Origin: Burkholderia sp. lig30
Lineage (GTDB): Bacteria; Pseudomonadota; Gammaproteobacteria; Burkholderiales; Burkholderiaceae
Assembly: GCF_000687455.2 (NCBI RefSeq)
Contig: NZ_JGVW01000087.1
Coordinates: 62,001-126,000 of the forward strand
Length of the DNA stretch: 64,000 nucleotides
Direction of reading: 5' to 3'
The translations under genes and the position numbers were made by a program. The notes under the pieces were generated by a model, which was given only the letters and a program-made list of their open reading frames with translations, was not told the origin of the DNA and searched no databases. Positions 40,744 through 50,237 of the stretch are shown piece by piece. Position 1 is the stretch's first letter; the number at the start of each line of letters is the position of its first letter.

Positions 40744-41163
40744 GTGAAGATTGACGACGGCCAGCTTCGGGAGCGGCTCTTCGGCGCGGGCGGATCGCTG
40801 CCCCCCGTCACGTCGACGCTCGGCGGGAAGATCGTGTCGCTGCGGGAGGGCGCGCTCGAATCCGAGTACGTCGGCACGCCGGCGTTCATGAATCCGGCAG
40901 GGCATGTGCAGGGCGGCATCCTGTCGGCGATGCTCGACGACGTGACCGCGTTGCTCGTCACGACGACCCTGGCGGAAGGCGAGCGCTGCGCGACGCTCAG
41001 CCTGAACACGTCGTTCCTGCGGCCGGCGCTGCCCGGCGCGCTGCTCGGCAAGTCCACGCTCGTTCGCAGGGGACGCGGCGTGTGCAACGTGAACGGCGAG
41101 CTGTGGCAGGGCGACCGGCTCGTGGCGACCGCGTCGGCGGTCTGCATGATCGTCGCGGCGTGA
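40744..41163 (+). CDS. PaaI-like hotdog-fold thioesterase
   Basis: About 139-aa single-hotdog thioesterase. Its motif NPAGHVQGGILSAMLDD (the HxxGG-type active-site loop and helix) and C-terminal strands match PaaI-type acyl-CoA thioesterases that release stalled aromatic CoA esters and free CoA. The start is taken as the GTG at 40744 because GGAGAAG lies at good spacing; the ATG at 40729, five codons upstream, has no ribosome site but cannot be excluded. It is 71 bp after the crotonase gene, at the end of the metabolic part of the operon. Confidence 0.85.
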   Translation: MKIDDGQLRERLFGAGGSLPPVTSTLGGKIVSLREGALESEYVGTPAFMNPAGHVQGGILSAMLDDVTALLVTTTLAEGERCATLSLNTSFLRPALPGALLGKSTLVRRGRGVCNVNGELWQGDRLVATASAVCMIVAA

Positions 41164-41299
41164 CGCCGGGGCGGTCCGGCGAATCGCGCCGGGCCGCATC
41201 GAGGACGGCTCCGGCCGAATTCCCGAATCCGTCGTGCTGCTGCGTCCGGAGCCTTCGAATCCGCTCGAATCCGATTAACCCCTCTCGCCGTTTGTACGT

Positions 41300-42847
41300 A
41301 TGAAAATGACGTTGAACCGCAAGCTCGGCTCCATGATCGCGGTACTGTGGATCGGCCTCGTGCTGATCGGCGCATTCGGCGCATGGCAGACACGCTCGAG
41401 CATGCTCGCCGGCCGCCGCGCGCAGCTCGCCGCGCTCGTGCAGCAGGCGTACAGCATCGCCGACCACTTCCACGGGCTCGCGCAACAGGGCAGGCTGAGC
41501 GATGCGGACGCCCGCGCGCAGGCGCTCGCCGTGCTCGCCGATTTGCGCTACGGCACGGATGGCTACGTGGCGATCAACGACTCGCGCTCCGTGATCGTCA
41601 TGAACCCGTTCCTGCCGAAGATGAACGGCAAGGACGCGAGCGGAATGAAGGACCGGGAAGGCAATCCGATCTTTCCGAAACTGGTCGAGGCCGGCAATCG
41701 GCCGGGCGGCGGCTTTGCGGTGTTCCTCGGGCGCAAGCCGGGCAGCGACGTTCGCGCGGACAAGGCGAACTACGTGATGCGCTTCGCGCCGTGGGACTGG
41801 TACATCGCGACGGGCGTGTACATGGACGACGTCGAACACGTGTTCCATGCGAACCTGCTCCGCTGGCTGGTCGTCACGACGATACTCGGTGCCGGATCGA
41901 CGCTGGTCATGCGGTTCGTGCTGCGAAGCATCCGCCATGCGCTCGGCGGCGAAATGGAGATCGCGGTCGAAGCGGCCCGGCGCATGTCCGGGGGCAACCT
42001 CGCGGCGAACGTGCCGGCGAGCGACCGCACGCGGCCGAGCCTGATGCTCGCGCTCGAGACGATGCGCAACGGCATGGTCGAGATGGTGTCGCGCGTGCAC
42101 GCCGGCGCGGAGAACATCAACGTCGGCGCGCACGAGATCGCGTCCGGCAATTCGGACCTGTCGCATCGCACGGAGAAGCAGGCGGCCGCGCTGGTGCAGA
42201 CCGCGTCGAGCATGGACGAGATGACCGCCAACGTGAAGCACAACGCCGAAAGCGCCGAATACGCGGCCCGGCTCGCGAGCGAGGCCGCCGACGTCGCGAC
42301 GCGCGGCAGCCAGGTGGTCGGCGGGGTGGTGCGGACGATGGGCGAGATCACCAGCAGCTCCCGGCAGATCGGCAACATCATCGGCGTGATCGACGGCATC
42401 GCGTTCCAGACCAACATCCTCGCGTTGAACGCGGCGGTCGAGGCCGCGCGCGCGGGCGAGAAGGGGCGGGGCTTCGCGGTGGTCGCAGCGGAGGTGCGCA
42501 GCCTCGCGCAGCGCTCGGCGGTGGCGGCGACGGACATCCGGGCGTTGATCGACGCGTCGGCGCAGGCAGTCGAGGCCGGCGCGGCGCAGGTGTCGAACGC
42601 GGGCACGACGATGGGCGACATCGTGCGCTCGGTGACCCGCGTTCACGCGATCCTGGACGAGATCAGCCGTGCGTCGCGCGAGCAGAGCGCGGGGATCGAG
42701 CAGGTGAACCGCGCGGTCGGCGAGATGGATCAGGTGACGCAGCAGAACGCGGCGCTGGTCGAACAGGCCACGGCCGCCGCGCACTCGCTGCGCGATCAGG
42801 TCGCCAGCCTGCGCGACGCGATCGAGCATTTCACGCTACCCGCGTAG
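41300..42847 (+). CDS. Methyl-accepting chemotaxis protein with sCache-type sensor
   Basis: 515-aa chemoreceptor. An N-terminal membrane helix (~10-30) is followed by a periplasmic single-Cache-like domain (about 35-185, with [11 protein letters not shown] and [18 protein letters not shown]), a second membrane helix (~190-210), a HAMP-like region and a long signalling coiled coil. The coil tip reads [18 protein letters not shown]. No C-terminal NWETF-like pentapeptide for CheR docking is present. It follows the thioesterase gene by 136 bp on the same strand and probably senses the aromatic or carboxylate substrate of this locus; that link is positional inference. Confidence 0.92.
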   Translation: MKMTLNRKLGSMIAVLWIGLVLIGAFGAWQTRSSMLAGRRAQLAALVQQAYSIADHFHGLAQQGRLSDADARAQALAVLADLRYGTDGYVAINDSRSVIVMNPFLPKMNGKDASGMKDREGNPIFPKLVEAGNRPGGGFAVFLGRKPGSDVRADKANYVMRFAPWDWYIATGVYMDDVEHVFHANLLRWLVVTTILGAGSTLVMRFVLRSIRHALGGEMEIAVEAARRMSGGNLAANVPASDRTRPSLMLALETMRNGMVEMVSRVHAGAENINVGAHEIASGNSDLSHRTEKQAAALVQTASSMDEMTANVKHNAESAEYAARLASEAADVATRGSQVVGGVVRTMGEITSSSRQIGNIIGVIDGIAFQTNILALNAAVEAARAGEKGRGFAVVAAEVRSLAQRSAVAATDIRALIDASAQAVEAGAAQVSNAGTTMGDIVRSVTRVHAILDEISRASREQSAGIEQVNRAVGEMDQVTQQNAALVEQATAAAHSLRDQVASLRDAIEHFTLPA

Positions 42848-42858
42848 CCCGATCGCGC

Positions 42859-43125
42859 ATGGCCGCCGTTCTCGAATTTCAGGCAGACGTGGCGCCCATC
42901 GTCCAGGCGCGCATCGACGCCGCGGCGACGGCGAATGCGGAAGATGCATCGGTCTGGCGATGGTTCGCGGCGCTGCTCGAAGACCGGCGCATCCGCTGGC
43001 GCTTCGCGTTCGACAACTGGGTCGTGCATGTCGACCGCAAGCACGTCGCGACCGAGCGCAGCTTCTATGAGGCGATCCGGTCCGCGAAGCGCGAATCCGA
43101 AGGGCTCGGGGTGGGTGTGCTGTAA
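42859..43125 (+). CDS. Small conserved-type protein, unknown
   Basis: 88-aa protein starting 11 bp after the chemoreceptor stop, at the ATG at 42859. It is soluble, Trp- and Arg-rich (VWRWFAALLEDRRIRWRFAF), with a compact alpha/beta look. No motif I can name. The good reading-frame character and spacing argue that it is real and co-transcribed with the chemoreceptor. Confidence 0.6.
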   Translation: MAAVLEFQADVAPIVQARIDAAATANAEDASVWRWFAALLEDRRIRWRFAFDNWVVHVDRKHVATERSFYEAIRSAKRESEGLGVGVL

Positions 43126-43209
43126 AGCGGTAACGCTCGCCGTCACGTGAACGCCGCGGGTTCCGCTATCCGCGCCGTCGAGACGACGCTGGCGGGAAAA
43201 ATGGAAATA

Positions 43210-43246
43210 CACGCCGGCCCGGCGCGATGCGGGCCGGGCCGGCGTG
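43210..43246 (-). terminator. Hairpin terminator between convergent genes
   Basis: Perfect 12-bp GC-rich stem (CACGCCGGCCCG/CGGGCCGGCGTG). On the minus strand it is followed by a T-rich run (complement of the AAAAATGGAAATA at 43197-43209), so it best serves the alcohol dehydrogenase transcript. Confidence 0.7.
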
Positions 43247-43285
43247 AGCGCCCCTCCGGCGAAGCCGGGGCGGGCGCGAAACGGC

Positions 43286-44458
43286 TTACATCGCCGCGCG
43301 GAAGATCTCGATCACTTGCGCGAGCGTCGCCTTGCGCGGGTTCGTCAGCATGCACGCATCCTTCTGCGCGTTGTGCGCCATGACTTCGTGGTCGTCCGCC
43401 TTGACGCCGAGGCCGGCGAGGCCCGCCGGGATGCCGATCGAAGCGGACAGCTCGCGAATCGCGTCGATCGCGGCACGGGCCGCGTCATTGGTGCTCGATC
43501 CGGCCGTGTTGACGCCCAGCAGCTTCGCGATCGTGGCGAAGCGGTCGGGCGCGGCGATGCGGTTGAACTCGCACACGTGCGGCAGCAGGATCGCGTTGCA
43601 GACCCCGTGCGGCAGGTTGTAGAAGCCGCCGAGCTGATGCGCCATCGCGTGCACGTAGCCGAGCGACGCGTTGTTGAACGCCATCCCGGCCAGATATTGC
43701 GCGTAGCACATGGCCGCGCGGGCCTCCATCGATTCGCCGTTCGCCACCGCGCGCGGCAGCCATTCGCCGATCAGCGCGATCGCCTTTTCGGCGCATGCGT
43801 CGGTGATCGGCGTGGCGGCCGTGGACACGTAGGCCTCGACGGCATGGGTCAGCGCGTCCATGCCGGTCGCGGCGGTCAGCGCGGGCGGCATCGCGACCAT
43901 CAGGCGCGGATCGTCGATCGCGATCAACGGCGTGCAGCGCCAGTCGACGATCGCCATTTTCACGTGGTTGCTGGAGTTGGTGATGATGCAGAAGCGCGTC
44001 ATCTCCGCGGCGGTGCCCGCGGTCGTATTGATCGAGATCAGCGGCGTCATCGGCACGCTGGAGCGGTCGATGCCCTCGTAGTCGCGGATATGCCCGCCGC
44101 CGGCCGTGACGAGGCCGATACCCTTCGCGCAGTCGTGCGACGAGCCGCCGCCCAGCGACACGATGAAGTCGCAGCCCTCCTGCTCGTACATCTTGACGCC
44201 GTCATGGACGTTGACGTCGGTCGGGTTGGGTTCCGCGCCGGCATAAATCACGGCCTGCAGGCCCGCCTCGCGGATATAGCCGGCGATGATCCCGGAGAGC
44301 CCCATCTTGTGCAGGCCGGCGTCGGTGACGATCAGCGCCTTTTTCGCGCCCAGCGCCTTGGCGCGCGTGCCGGTCTCGCGGGCGCAGCCGGGGCCGATGA
44401 GGGTCACGCAGGGAATGAAGAAGCTGTCGGTGCGATCAGCAATGTTGTGGTAGCCCAT
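43286..44458 (-). CDS. Iron-dependent (group III) alcohol dehydrogenase
   Basis: 390-aa NAD-linked iron-type alcohol dehydrogenase. The nucleotide loop reads SLGGGSSHDCAKGIG (about residues 95-109), and metal ligands are in ATGMDALTHAVEAY (Asp, His) and SLGYVHAMAHQLGGFYNLPHG (His residues). It resembles methanol/1-propanol-type dehydrogenases of Cupriavidus and Bacillus. The start at 44458 has AGGAGA 6 bp upstream; the in-frame start at 44491 is unlikely. A sigma-54-like promoter lies ~60 bp upstream. Substrates are likely short or aromatic alcohols and aldehydes. Confidence 0.92.
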   Translation of the reverse strand: MGYHNIADRTDSFFIPCVTLIGPGCARETGTRAKALGAKKALIVTDAGLHKMGLSGIIAGYIREAGLQAVIYAGAEPNPTDVNVHDGVKMYEQEGCDFIVSLGGGSSHDCAKGIGLVTAGGGHIRDYEGIDRSSVPMTPLISINTTAGTAAEMTRFCIITNSSNHVKMAIVDWRCTPLIAIDDPRLMVAMPPALTAATGMDALTHAVEAYVSTAATPITDACAEKAIALIGEWLPRAVANGESMEARAAMCYAQYLAGMAFNNASLGYVHAMAHQLGGFYNLPHGVCNAILLPHVCEFNRIAAPDRFATIAKLLGVNTAGSSTNDAARAAIDAIRELSASIGIPAGLAGLGVKADDHEVMAHNAQKDACMLTNPRKATLAQVIEIFRAAM

Positions 44459-44518
44459 TTCGTCTCCTAGATTGTGATGGTTTGCCGGCATGCGATAAGT
44501 GCCGCCGTCTACACCTGA

Positions 44519-44533
44519 GCACGAACCGTACCA
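44519..44533 (-). promoter_or_regulatory. Sigma-54 (-24/-12) promoter candidate for the alcohol dehydrogenase
   Basis: On the minus strand the sequence reads TGGTACGGTTCGTGC, matching the TGGCACG-N4-TTGC consensus with both GG and GC dinucleotides at exact spacing. Its -12 element is about 60 bp upstream of the start codon at 44458. Such promoters need an activator bound upstream. Confidence 0.6.
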
Positions 44534-44621
44534 GTGTTATGTGTGAAGAATTTCGTGCCGGCGGGCGGCCTTGACGCGTGCAGGATGCGTTTTAATTGAG
44601 CAGGCGTGTTCAGGCGGCGGT

Positions 44622-44636
44622 GTTCAGTTTTTGAAC
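44622..44636. promoter_or_regulatory. Inverted repeat GTTCAGTTTTTGAAC, possible activator site
   Basis: Perfect 5-bp arms around GTTTT, with extra GTGTTCAG half-sites directly alongside (44607-44626). It lies about 90-110 bp upstream of the sigma-54-like promoter, the usual distance for an enhancer-binding protein. It could instead serve the rightward gene at 44848. Confidence 0.45.
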
Positions 44637-44847
44637 GTTCGCGCGGCGGCGCGCGGGGCGCAGGCGGAATCGATGCGCGCGCGCCGATGCGTTCGGCCGC
44701 GCGCCTCACATGACGAAAGGAACGCCACTCGCCGGGCCGATGCGCGGCGGGCCGACACGCAGGGTCGCGGAATCGGGGACGACAGGGACGCGATTCGTCC
44801 CGAACGCTTCGCATACTGCACGCGTGATGTCAGAACAGGAGTGCGGA

Positions 44848-45651
44848 ATGAATGAAAGCATCGGGATCGACCTCGGCTTCGACTATCGGCTGGGGCAGCA
44901 CGACGCATCGGCGCTGAATGCGAAGGTCATGCGCGTCTGCTTGCGTCTGTGGGGAATCGACGAGCGCGCGGCGGCGGCCTGGCTGGCCGATCTGCCGACG
45001 CTCGGCGGGCGGGTCTCGTGGGAGATCGCGCGCGAGCCGGAAGCGGGGCGGGCCGATCTGATGATTCACCTCGTCAAGCCGTCCAGACCCGCGTCGGGCG
45101 CGTTCTGCTGGAACGGCGTGGGCGCGAACGAAGCGATCCGGCGCGGGAGCGCGGCGGGCACGCCGCAGATCGCGCTGTTTTCCGGCAAGGCGAGCCGGCT
45201 GCCGGCGTTCCGCTCGGGCTGCTGGATCTCGGCGGGCGTGCGGCCGATGGAGCATGCGCTCGGCATGCTCGCGCACGCGCTCGTCATTCCGCAGATCCTG
45301 CGTGACGATGCCGGGACGCGGGCGCGGCAATGCCTGTCGCCGCTGCGCGTGCTGACGGACGCCGACTCGAGCTGCCTGCTGATTTACCATCGCGCGCCGT
45401 CGTCGGCGGCGCTGCATCAGCAGATCGACGCATTGATGGCCGACGCGCGCCGGTTCGCCGTGACCCAGCCCCTTGCCGTCACGATTTCCGAGCTGCGGAA
45501 CGTGCAGGACGCCGGTTCGGCGACGCACTCCGGTCGGGAGCCCTGGGAGGCGATGACCGTCGCGCACAGCCTCGCCTTCACCGGGCGATCGGGCGCGCAT
45601 GCCTTCATCGTGCTGGCGTTTCCGTGGCTGGCGGCCGGGCTGAACGGATAA
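44848..45651 (+). CDS. Hypothetical protein, unknown
   Basis: 267-aa soluble protein starting at the ATG at 44848 (AGGAG 6 bp upstream); earlier in-frame starts exist but lack support. It has no signal peptide. The sequence is alpha/beta with IHLVKPSRPASGAFCWNGVG in the middle and a hydrophobic C-terminal strand (HAFIVLAFPWLAAGL). I do not recognise the family. It is divergent from the iron alcohol dehydrogenase and convergent with the WYL regulator. Confidence 0.65.
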   Translation: MNESIGIDLGFDYRLGQHDASALNAKVMRVCLRLWGIDERAAAAWLADLPTLGGRVSWEIAREPEAGRADLMIHLVKPSRPASGAFCWNGVGANEAIRRGSAAGTPQIALFSGKASRLPAFRSGCWISAGVRPMEHALGMLAHALVIPQILRDDAGTRARQCLSPLRVLTDADSSCLLIYHRAPSSAALHQQIDALMADARRFAVTQPLAVTISELRNVQDAGSATHSGREPWEAMTVAHSLAFTGRSGAHAFIVLAFPWLAAGLNG

Positions 45652-45757
45652 CGCGATGCGCGCCACACCGCTATCGGCGGGCGCGGCGCGATTGCCGGGC
45701 GTGCGCGTCAGTGCGCGCTCGGCGCGATGAATTGCGTCGTGCGCGCGGGTTGCGCGC

Positions 45758-46807
45758 TCAACCGCCGTACCGTTGCGCGAGCTGGCGGTATTCCTCCGCG
45801 AACTCCGCCCGCAGATCGGCCGGCGCCATCACTTCGACGCCCGTGCCCAGCGAGCGCAGCCACCAACGCAGCTTCAGGCTCGGCACGACGGTTCCGGACA
45901 CCATCATGCGCCCGTCGGGCATGCTGGCGATGTCCTGGTCGGTGGCCATCGGCGACTCGCGCAGGCGGTTGCCGGTCGGTTCGTCGCACGCGAGTTCGAG
46001 CCGGACCGGCGCGTCGGTCAGGAAATCGAGCTCGCGCCGGGTGTGAACGTAGTCGCGCAGCGTGAAGTCCTTCGGATAGTCGAACTGCTTGCCGGACTCG
46101 GCGACGCTGACGATGCGGTCGAGCCGGTACAACGTGCGCAGCGGCTCGGTCTGGCCCTTGGCCGGGTTCGGCGTGCGGCTCGGGTCCTGCGCGACCAGAT
46201 ACATCACGCCGGTGGACTCGACGAGCGCGAGCGGCCAGAGCGGCTTGGCCCGCGGCACGCCCTGCTGCTCGCCGCGATAGGCGGCGCGGTACTGGACCAG
46301 CAATTCGCGTTCGAAGAAGGTGGCGGTCGCCACCGTCTTGAACGTCTCGGGCTTCAACGCGGGGCGATGGAGCTGGAACACACCGTCGACCGATGCGATT
46401 TTCTCCGGCCACGCGCGGTAGACGCGGTTGTCGGCCTTCTCCTGCGACAGGCGGACCTGTGCGGCCTCGAACAGCGGCGTGATGTCCTGCGTGACGGCTT
46501 CCGGCAGCTTGTTCCCCGCGAAACGCTGAAGGATGTGGAACGCCACGGCCTCCGAGGCGCTCATCAGCCCCCCGATGCCTGCGATCCAGGGCCGGCGCTG
46601 CCAGGACAGATTGCGGCCGTCCTCCCGGGAAATGACGAGGTTGTCGCGCTCCAGTGCATTCAGCCGCCGCAGGACGATCTTCGGGTAGTCGACCTGGTGC
46701 CCGCGCTGCTGCAACAGCGCGCGGGCGTCCGACGTTGACATCCAGGGGGCGGCATCCCGTTCGCAGGGAAGGATCTTGAGCAGCGCTTCATCCAGCGGTG
46801 ATGGCAT
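45758..46807 (-). CDS. WYL-domain transcriptional regulator
   Basis: 349-aa regulator. An N-terminal helical/winged-helix region (about 1-75) is followed by a linker and a WYL domain (about 170-240), with [18 protein letters not shown] and LDRIVSV strands that form the ligand pocket. A C-terminal WCX-like extension ends in [22 protein letters not shown] proteins respond to nucleotides or oligonucleotides and often repress defence or stress genes. It is divergent to the cellulose operon across 1.1 kb, so it could regulate it, but the distance is large. Confidence 0.88.
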   Translation of the reverse strand: MPSPLDEALLKILPCERDAAPWMSTSDARALLQQRGHQVDYPKIVLRRLNALERDNLVISREDGRNLSWQRRPWIAGIGGLMSASEAVAFHILQRFAGNKLPEAVTQDITPLFEAAQVRLSQEKADNRVYRAWPEKIASVDGVFQLHRPALKPETFKTVATATFFERELLVQYRAAYRGEQQGVPRAKPLWPLALVESTGVMYLVAQDPSRTPNPAKGQTEPLRTLYRLDRIVSVAESGKQFDYPKDFTLRDYVHTRRELDFLTDAPVRLELACDEPTGNRLRESPMATDQDIASMPDGRMMVSGTVVPSLKLRWWLRSLGTGVEVMAPADLRAEFAEEYRQLAQRYGG

Positions 46808-47047
46808 CTTGATCGAAACGGTAAGGTAAGAAGAGAGGGAAGGAGGGGCACGTGGCCCATGCGCTTCGCGATTATAGAAATAATCGGGACAGGACGTGTT
46901 CGAGGCGATGGTTGCGCCCGCATCGATGCGGGCTTGTTGACGGCGTATCCGGCGACGCGCCGCTCCGGGCGGCGGCGGATTATCCGGTGCATGAAAACAC
47001 AGGTGGTGTGCGGAATGGCGGGGGTTTCGATTGTTTTCAGTCGGTTT

Positions 47048-47065
47048 AACGTTTGCGATAACGTT
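47048..47065. promoter_or_regulatory. Two AACGTT cores spaced 12 bp
   Basis: AACGTT at 47048 and again at 47060, joined by TGCGAT. A related site lies at 47212-47231. These are candidate operators in the WYL/cellulose intergenic region; the binding protein is unknown. Confidence 0.4.
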
Positions 47066-47211
47066 GCCATTATCAGGTCGCCTGCAGATAATATGAATTT
47101 TTAAATCTGGTTAAATCGGCTTTATCCGATCGATCGGGCGGATTGAGCGGCGCGCGGATTATCGTGGATTTTCGCCGCATTGCCCGTTTCATGCGAACGG
47201 CCGAATCCGGT

Positions 47212-47231
47212 GCGCGATAACGTTTGCGCGC
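47212..47231. promoter_or_regulatory. Near-palindrome GCGCGATAACGTTTGCGCGC
   Basis: Twenty-base near-perfect palindrome (8 of 10 arm positions paired) with the AACGTT core shared by the 47048/47060 sites. Symmetry suits a dimeric regulator. It lies ~710 bp before bcsB, so the effect could be on an upstream promoter. Confidence 0.45.
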
Positions 47232-47942
47232 GGCACTGCTGGTCGTAATGGCACCATTCAGCGCCGCAGCCCTTGCGTGGTCAGACCCTGCGGGCGCGTC
47301 ACGCGTCGCTTTGCAAGGGCGTCGGACCGGTGTGGTCGCGGCACAACAGCGCGCCGATCGGTCTCCCTGTCATGCGGCGGGAAGCCGGCTGCCCGTCCCG
47401 CCGCGCAGCCGCGCGCCGACGACCGCACGAACGATGGCGCGGCGCTGACCTTGATCAGATTTAACACTCAATTTACTCAGGAACGCGCCGCGAATGCTGT
47501 ACGATGTGACCCGCTCACGCGAGCATGCCAAACCGGCGCGCCCGCAACAGGATCGCCGCCAAAGCGTATTTTCCAGCGTGGTGTTCGATATTCTGTACGA
47601 GCGGTATGTCATTCGCGTTGCAGTGAAGATCGCGTAATTCATACACCCGATTCGCATCGATCTGAATTTTTTGACCGACTGCGGCGTATCTGCCGCGCGC
47701 TTGCAAATCGGGACTAGTTTCAAAATAATTTCGAGATAGTGGGGGGCAGCATCCTGCATGCCGGCGGGCATTTCGCTTGTCCGGCGCTCCGCGAGGTGCA
47801 TGAAGGGCGCCATTGTTTCAATAAATAACAGACCAGAAAGCCAGAAATATGGGGAAGCGTTTGGGATATTCAGCAGCAGGCATCGGTGCTTTGTCCTCGC
47901 CGTTCGTGGCGACCCTGGCGGAACAGTGAACCGGAGCCGCCA

Positions 47943-50234
47943 ATGAAGCCGCTTGTATCGTTTGTCGTGTCCCTCGCTGCCGCATGTGTCGGGCTTTATG
48001 GCGCCTGCCTGCCGGCCGGCGCGACACCCGCGCCGGGCGCGGCTGCCGCGGTTCCGGCCCCGCTTGCCGCGAGCGCACCCGTCGCACCCGTCGCGCCCGG
48101 TGCCGCGCACGCGTCGGTCACCACCGTGCATCTGCCGTTCTCCACCCTTGGCGCCTACGAGCCGCTGAAGCTGCGCGGCGCGGACCACGCGCGCACGATC
48201 AACGTCGGCGTGCGGCTCGACCGCGTGGTGACGGCGGCGCGGCTGCGGCTCAACTATGCGTATTCGCCGTCGCTGGTGTTCCCGATGTCGCATCTGAAGG
48301 TGTCGATCAACGGCGAGGTCGTCGCGACCGTGCCGTTCGATCAGGCGCAGGCGGGCCGCACGATCACGCAGGAGATTCCGCTCGACCCGCGTTTCTTCTC
48401 GGATTTCAACCAGCTCGGGCTGCGCCTGATCGCGCATTACTCGCTCGATCACTGCGAGGATTCGACCAATTCGGTGCTGTGGGCCGATGTGAGCCCGACG
48501 AGCGAGCTGATTCTCGACGAGTCCGCGGTACGCCTGCCCAACGACCTCGCGCTGTTGCCCGCGCCGTTCTTCGACCGCCGCGACAACGGGCGGGTGCGCC
48601 TGCCGTTCGTGTTCAGCGGCTCGCCCGATACGGCGACGCTGCGCAGCGCGGGCGTGCTCGCGTCGTGGTTCGGCGCGCTGGCCGATTACCGTCATGCGCG
48701 CTTTCCGGTGTCGTCCACGCTGCCGGCCGACGACCATGCGGTCGTGATCGGTCCCGTCTCGACACTGCCGCCGGCGCTCGCGCTGCCCACGGTCAACGGC
48801 CCGACGCTCGCCGTCGCGGACAATCCGGCCGCGCCCAACCGCAAGCTGCTGATCGTCACCGGCCGCACCGCCGCCGAAGTCGACGACGCGGTCTACGCGC
48901 TGGTGCTCGGCCGCGCGGCGCTGTCGGGGCCGTCGGCGACGGTCGCGCACGTCGACATCGGCGCGCCGCGCAAGCCGTATGACGCGCCGCGCTGGCTGCC
49001 GGTCGACCGCCCGGTGGCGTTCCGCGAGCTGGTCAACGATCCGCACGAGCTGGAGGTGCAGGGCGGCACGCCAGACGCGATCCGCCTGAACCTGCGCGTG
49101 CCCGCGGATCTGCATACGTGGAACGGCGCGGGCGTGCCGATCGCGCTGCGCTACCGTTACACGGCGCCGAGCGTGCAGAACAACTCGATGCTGGCGGTCG
49201 AGATCAACGAACAGCTCGTCAAGTCGTACCGGCTCGGGCCGCAGCGGGCCGAGGACGCGAACGGACGCGTGCAGCTGCCGCTTTTGTCGGTGCCCGAAGG
49301 GCGGGTGTCGAACGATGTCGACATCCCGGCGTTCCGGGTCGGCAGCGGCAACCAGCTGCAGTTGCGCTTCACGCTCGACTCGCAGAAGAACGGGCTGTGC
49401 ACGGGCACCGCGATCGAGCCGCAGCGCGCGTCGGTGGACCCGGATTCGACGATCGATTTCTCGCACTTCGTGCATTACGCGCAATTGCCGAACCTCGCGT
49501 TCTTCGCGAACAGCGGCTTCCCGTTTACGCGCTACGCGGACCTGTCGCAGACGGCGGTCGTGATCGCCGACCGGCCGTCGCCGCAGGAGCTGGAAGCGTA
49601 CCTGACGATGCTCGGCCACATGGGCGAGTGGACGGGCCTGCCCGCGCTGCGCGTGCAGGTCGCGCGGCCGGGCGAGGTCGCCGCGGTGACGGGCAAGGAT
49701 CTGCTCGTGATCGACGGCGCGCCGTCGTTCCCGTTGCTCGAGCGCTGGCGCGCCTCGGTGCCGCTCGCGATCAGCGAGCATGCCGGGCCGGGCGGCGCGC
49801 GGCTCACGTTCTCGGTGAAGGAGCGCTGGCGCAATGGCACCGCCCGCTCGGAGGGCGACGCGCGGATCGAGCAGAGCGGCGGGCTCGCGGCGTTGCTCGG
49901 CTTCGAGCTGCCCGGCAGCCGCGGGCGCAGCGTCGTCGCGTTGACGGCGACCGACCAGCCGCACCTCGGCGATCTGCTCGACGTGTTCGAGCGGGCGGGG
50001 CTCATCTCGCAGGTGCAGGGCGATCTCGCGCTGGTGCGGCCGGGTACGGTCGACAGCATGCGCGTCGGGGAACCGTATATCGTCGGCTACGTGCCGTGGT
50101 ATGCGCGCGTCTGGACCGTCGCTGCACGGCATCCGCTCGTGCTCGGCGCAGTCGGCGTCGTGGCCGGGATCCTGATCGCGCTCGGCGTGTTCAGCCTGCT
50201 GCAGCGCATCGCCGCGCGCCGCCGGGGGGCATGA
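47943..50234 (+). CDS. bcsB: Cellulose synthase subunit BcsB
   Basis: Periplasmic partner of BcsA, 763 aa (E. coli ~779). It has an N-terminal signal segment, an Ala/Pro-rich linker to ~55, then two carbohydrate-binding/flavodoxin-like repeats (CHCEDSTN-type motif seen as LDHCEDSTNSVLW near residue 180; VDPDSTIDFSHFVHYAQLPN near 500) and one C-terminal membrane helix (VLGAVGVVAGILIALGVFSL). It anchors the synthase and guides the glucan across the periplasm. The ATG at 47943 is chosen over the TTG at 47886. It is the first gene of the operon, separated from bcsA by six genes. Confidence 0.93.
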   Translation: MKPLVSFVVSLAAACVGLYGACLPAGATPAPGAAAAVPAPLAASAPVAPVAPGAAHASVTTVHLPFSTLGAYEPLKLRGADHARTINVGVRLDRVVTAARLRLNYAYSPSLVFPMSHLKVSINGEVVATVPFDQAQAGRTITQEIPLDPRFFSDFNQLGLRLIAHYSLDHCEDSTNSVLWADVSPTSELILDESAVRLPNDLALLPAPFFDRRDNGRVRLPFVFSGSPDTATLRSAGVLASWFGALADYRHARFPVSSTLPADDHAVVIGPVSTLPPALALPTVNGPTLAVADNPAAPNRKLLIVTGRTAAEVDDAVYALVLGRAALSGPSATVAHVDIGAPRKPYDAPRWLPVDRPVAFRELVNDPHELEVQGGTPDAIRLNLRVPADLHTWNGAGVPIALRYRYTAPSVQNNSMLAVEINEQLVKSYRLGPQRAEDANGRVQLPLLSVPEGRVSNDVDIPAFRVGSGNQLQLRFTLDSQKNGLCTGTAIEPQRASVDPDSTIDFSHFVHYAQLPNLAFFANSGFPFTRYADLSQTAVVIADRPSPQELEAYLTMLGHMGEWTGLPALRVQVARPGEVAAVTGKDLLVIDGAPSFPLLERWRASVPLAISEHAGPGGARLTFSVKERWRNGTARSEGDARIEQSGGLAALLGFELPGSRGRSVVALTATDQPHLGDLLDVFERAGLISQVQGDLALVRPGTVDSMRVGEPYIVGYVPWYARVWTVAARHPLVLGAVGVVAGILIALGVFSLLQRIAARRRGA

Positions 50235-50237
50235 CGG

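Larger units (their letters stand above)
46808..47942. other. 1.1-kb intergenic region upstream of the cellulose operon
   Basis: No convincing gene; long minus-strand frames here are shadows. AT-rich patches at 47040-47110, 47455-47520 and 47690-47870 are likely promoter zones. AACGTT-centred sites are listed separately. No c-di-GMP riboswitch fold was recognisable in the leader. The length suggests complex control or a decayed gene. Confidence 0.5.

Noticed and set aside
47700-47942. c-di-GMP riboswitch in the bcsB leader
   Set aside because: No GEMM-type conserved loops or pairing could be found by eye, although the operon is expected to respond to c-di-GMP.
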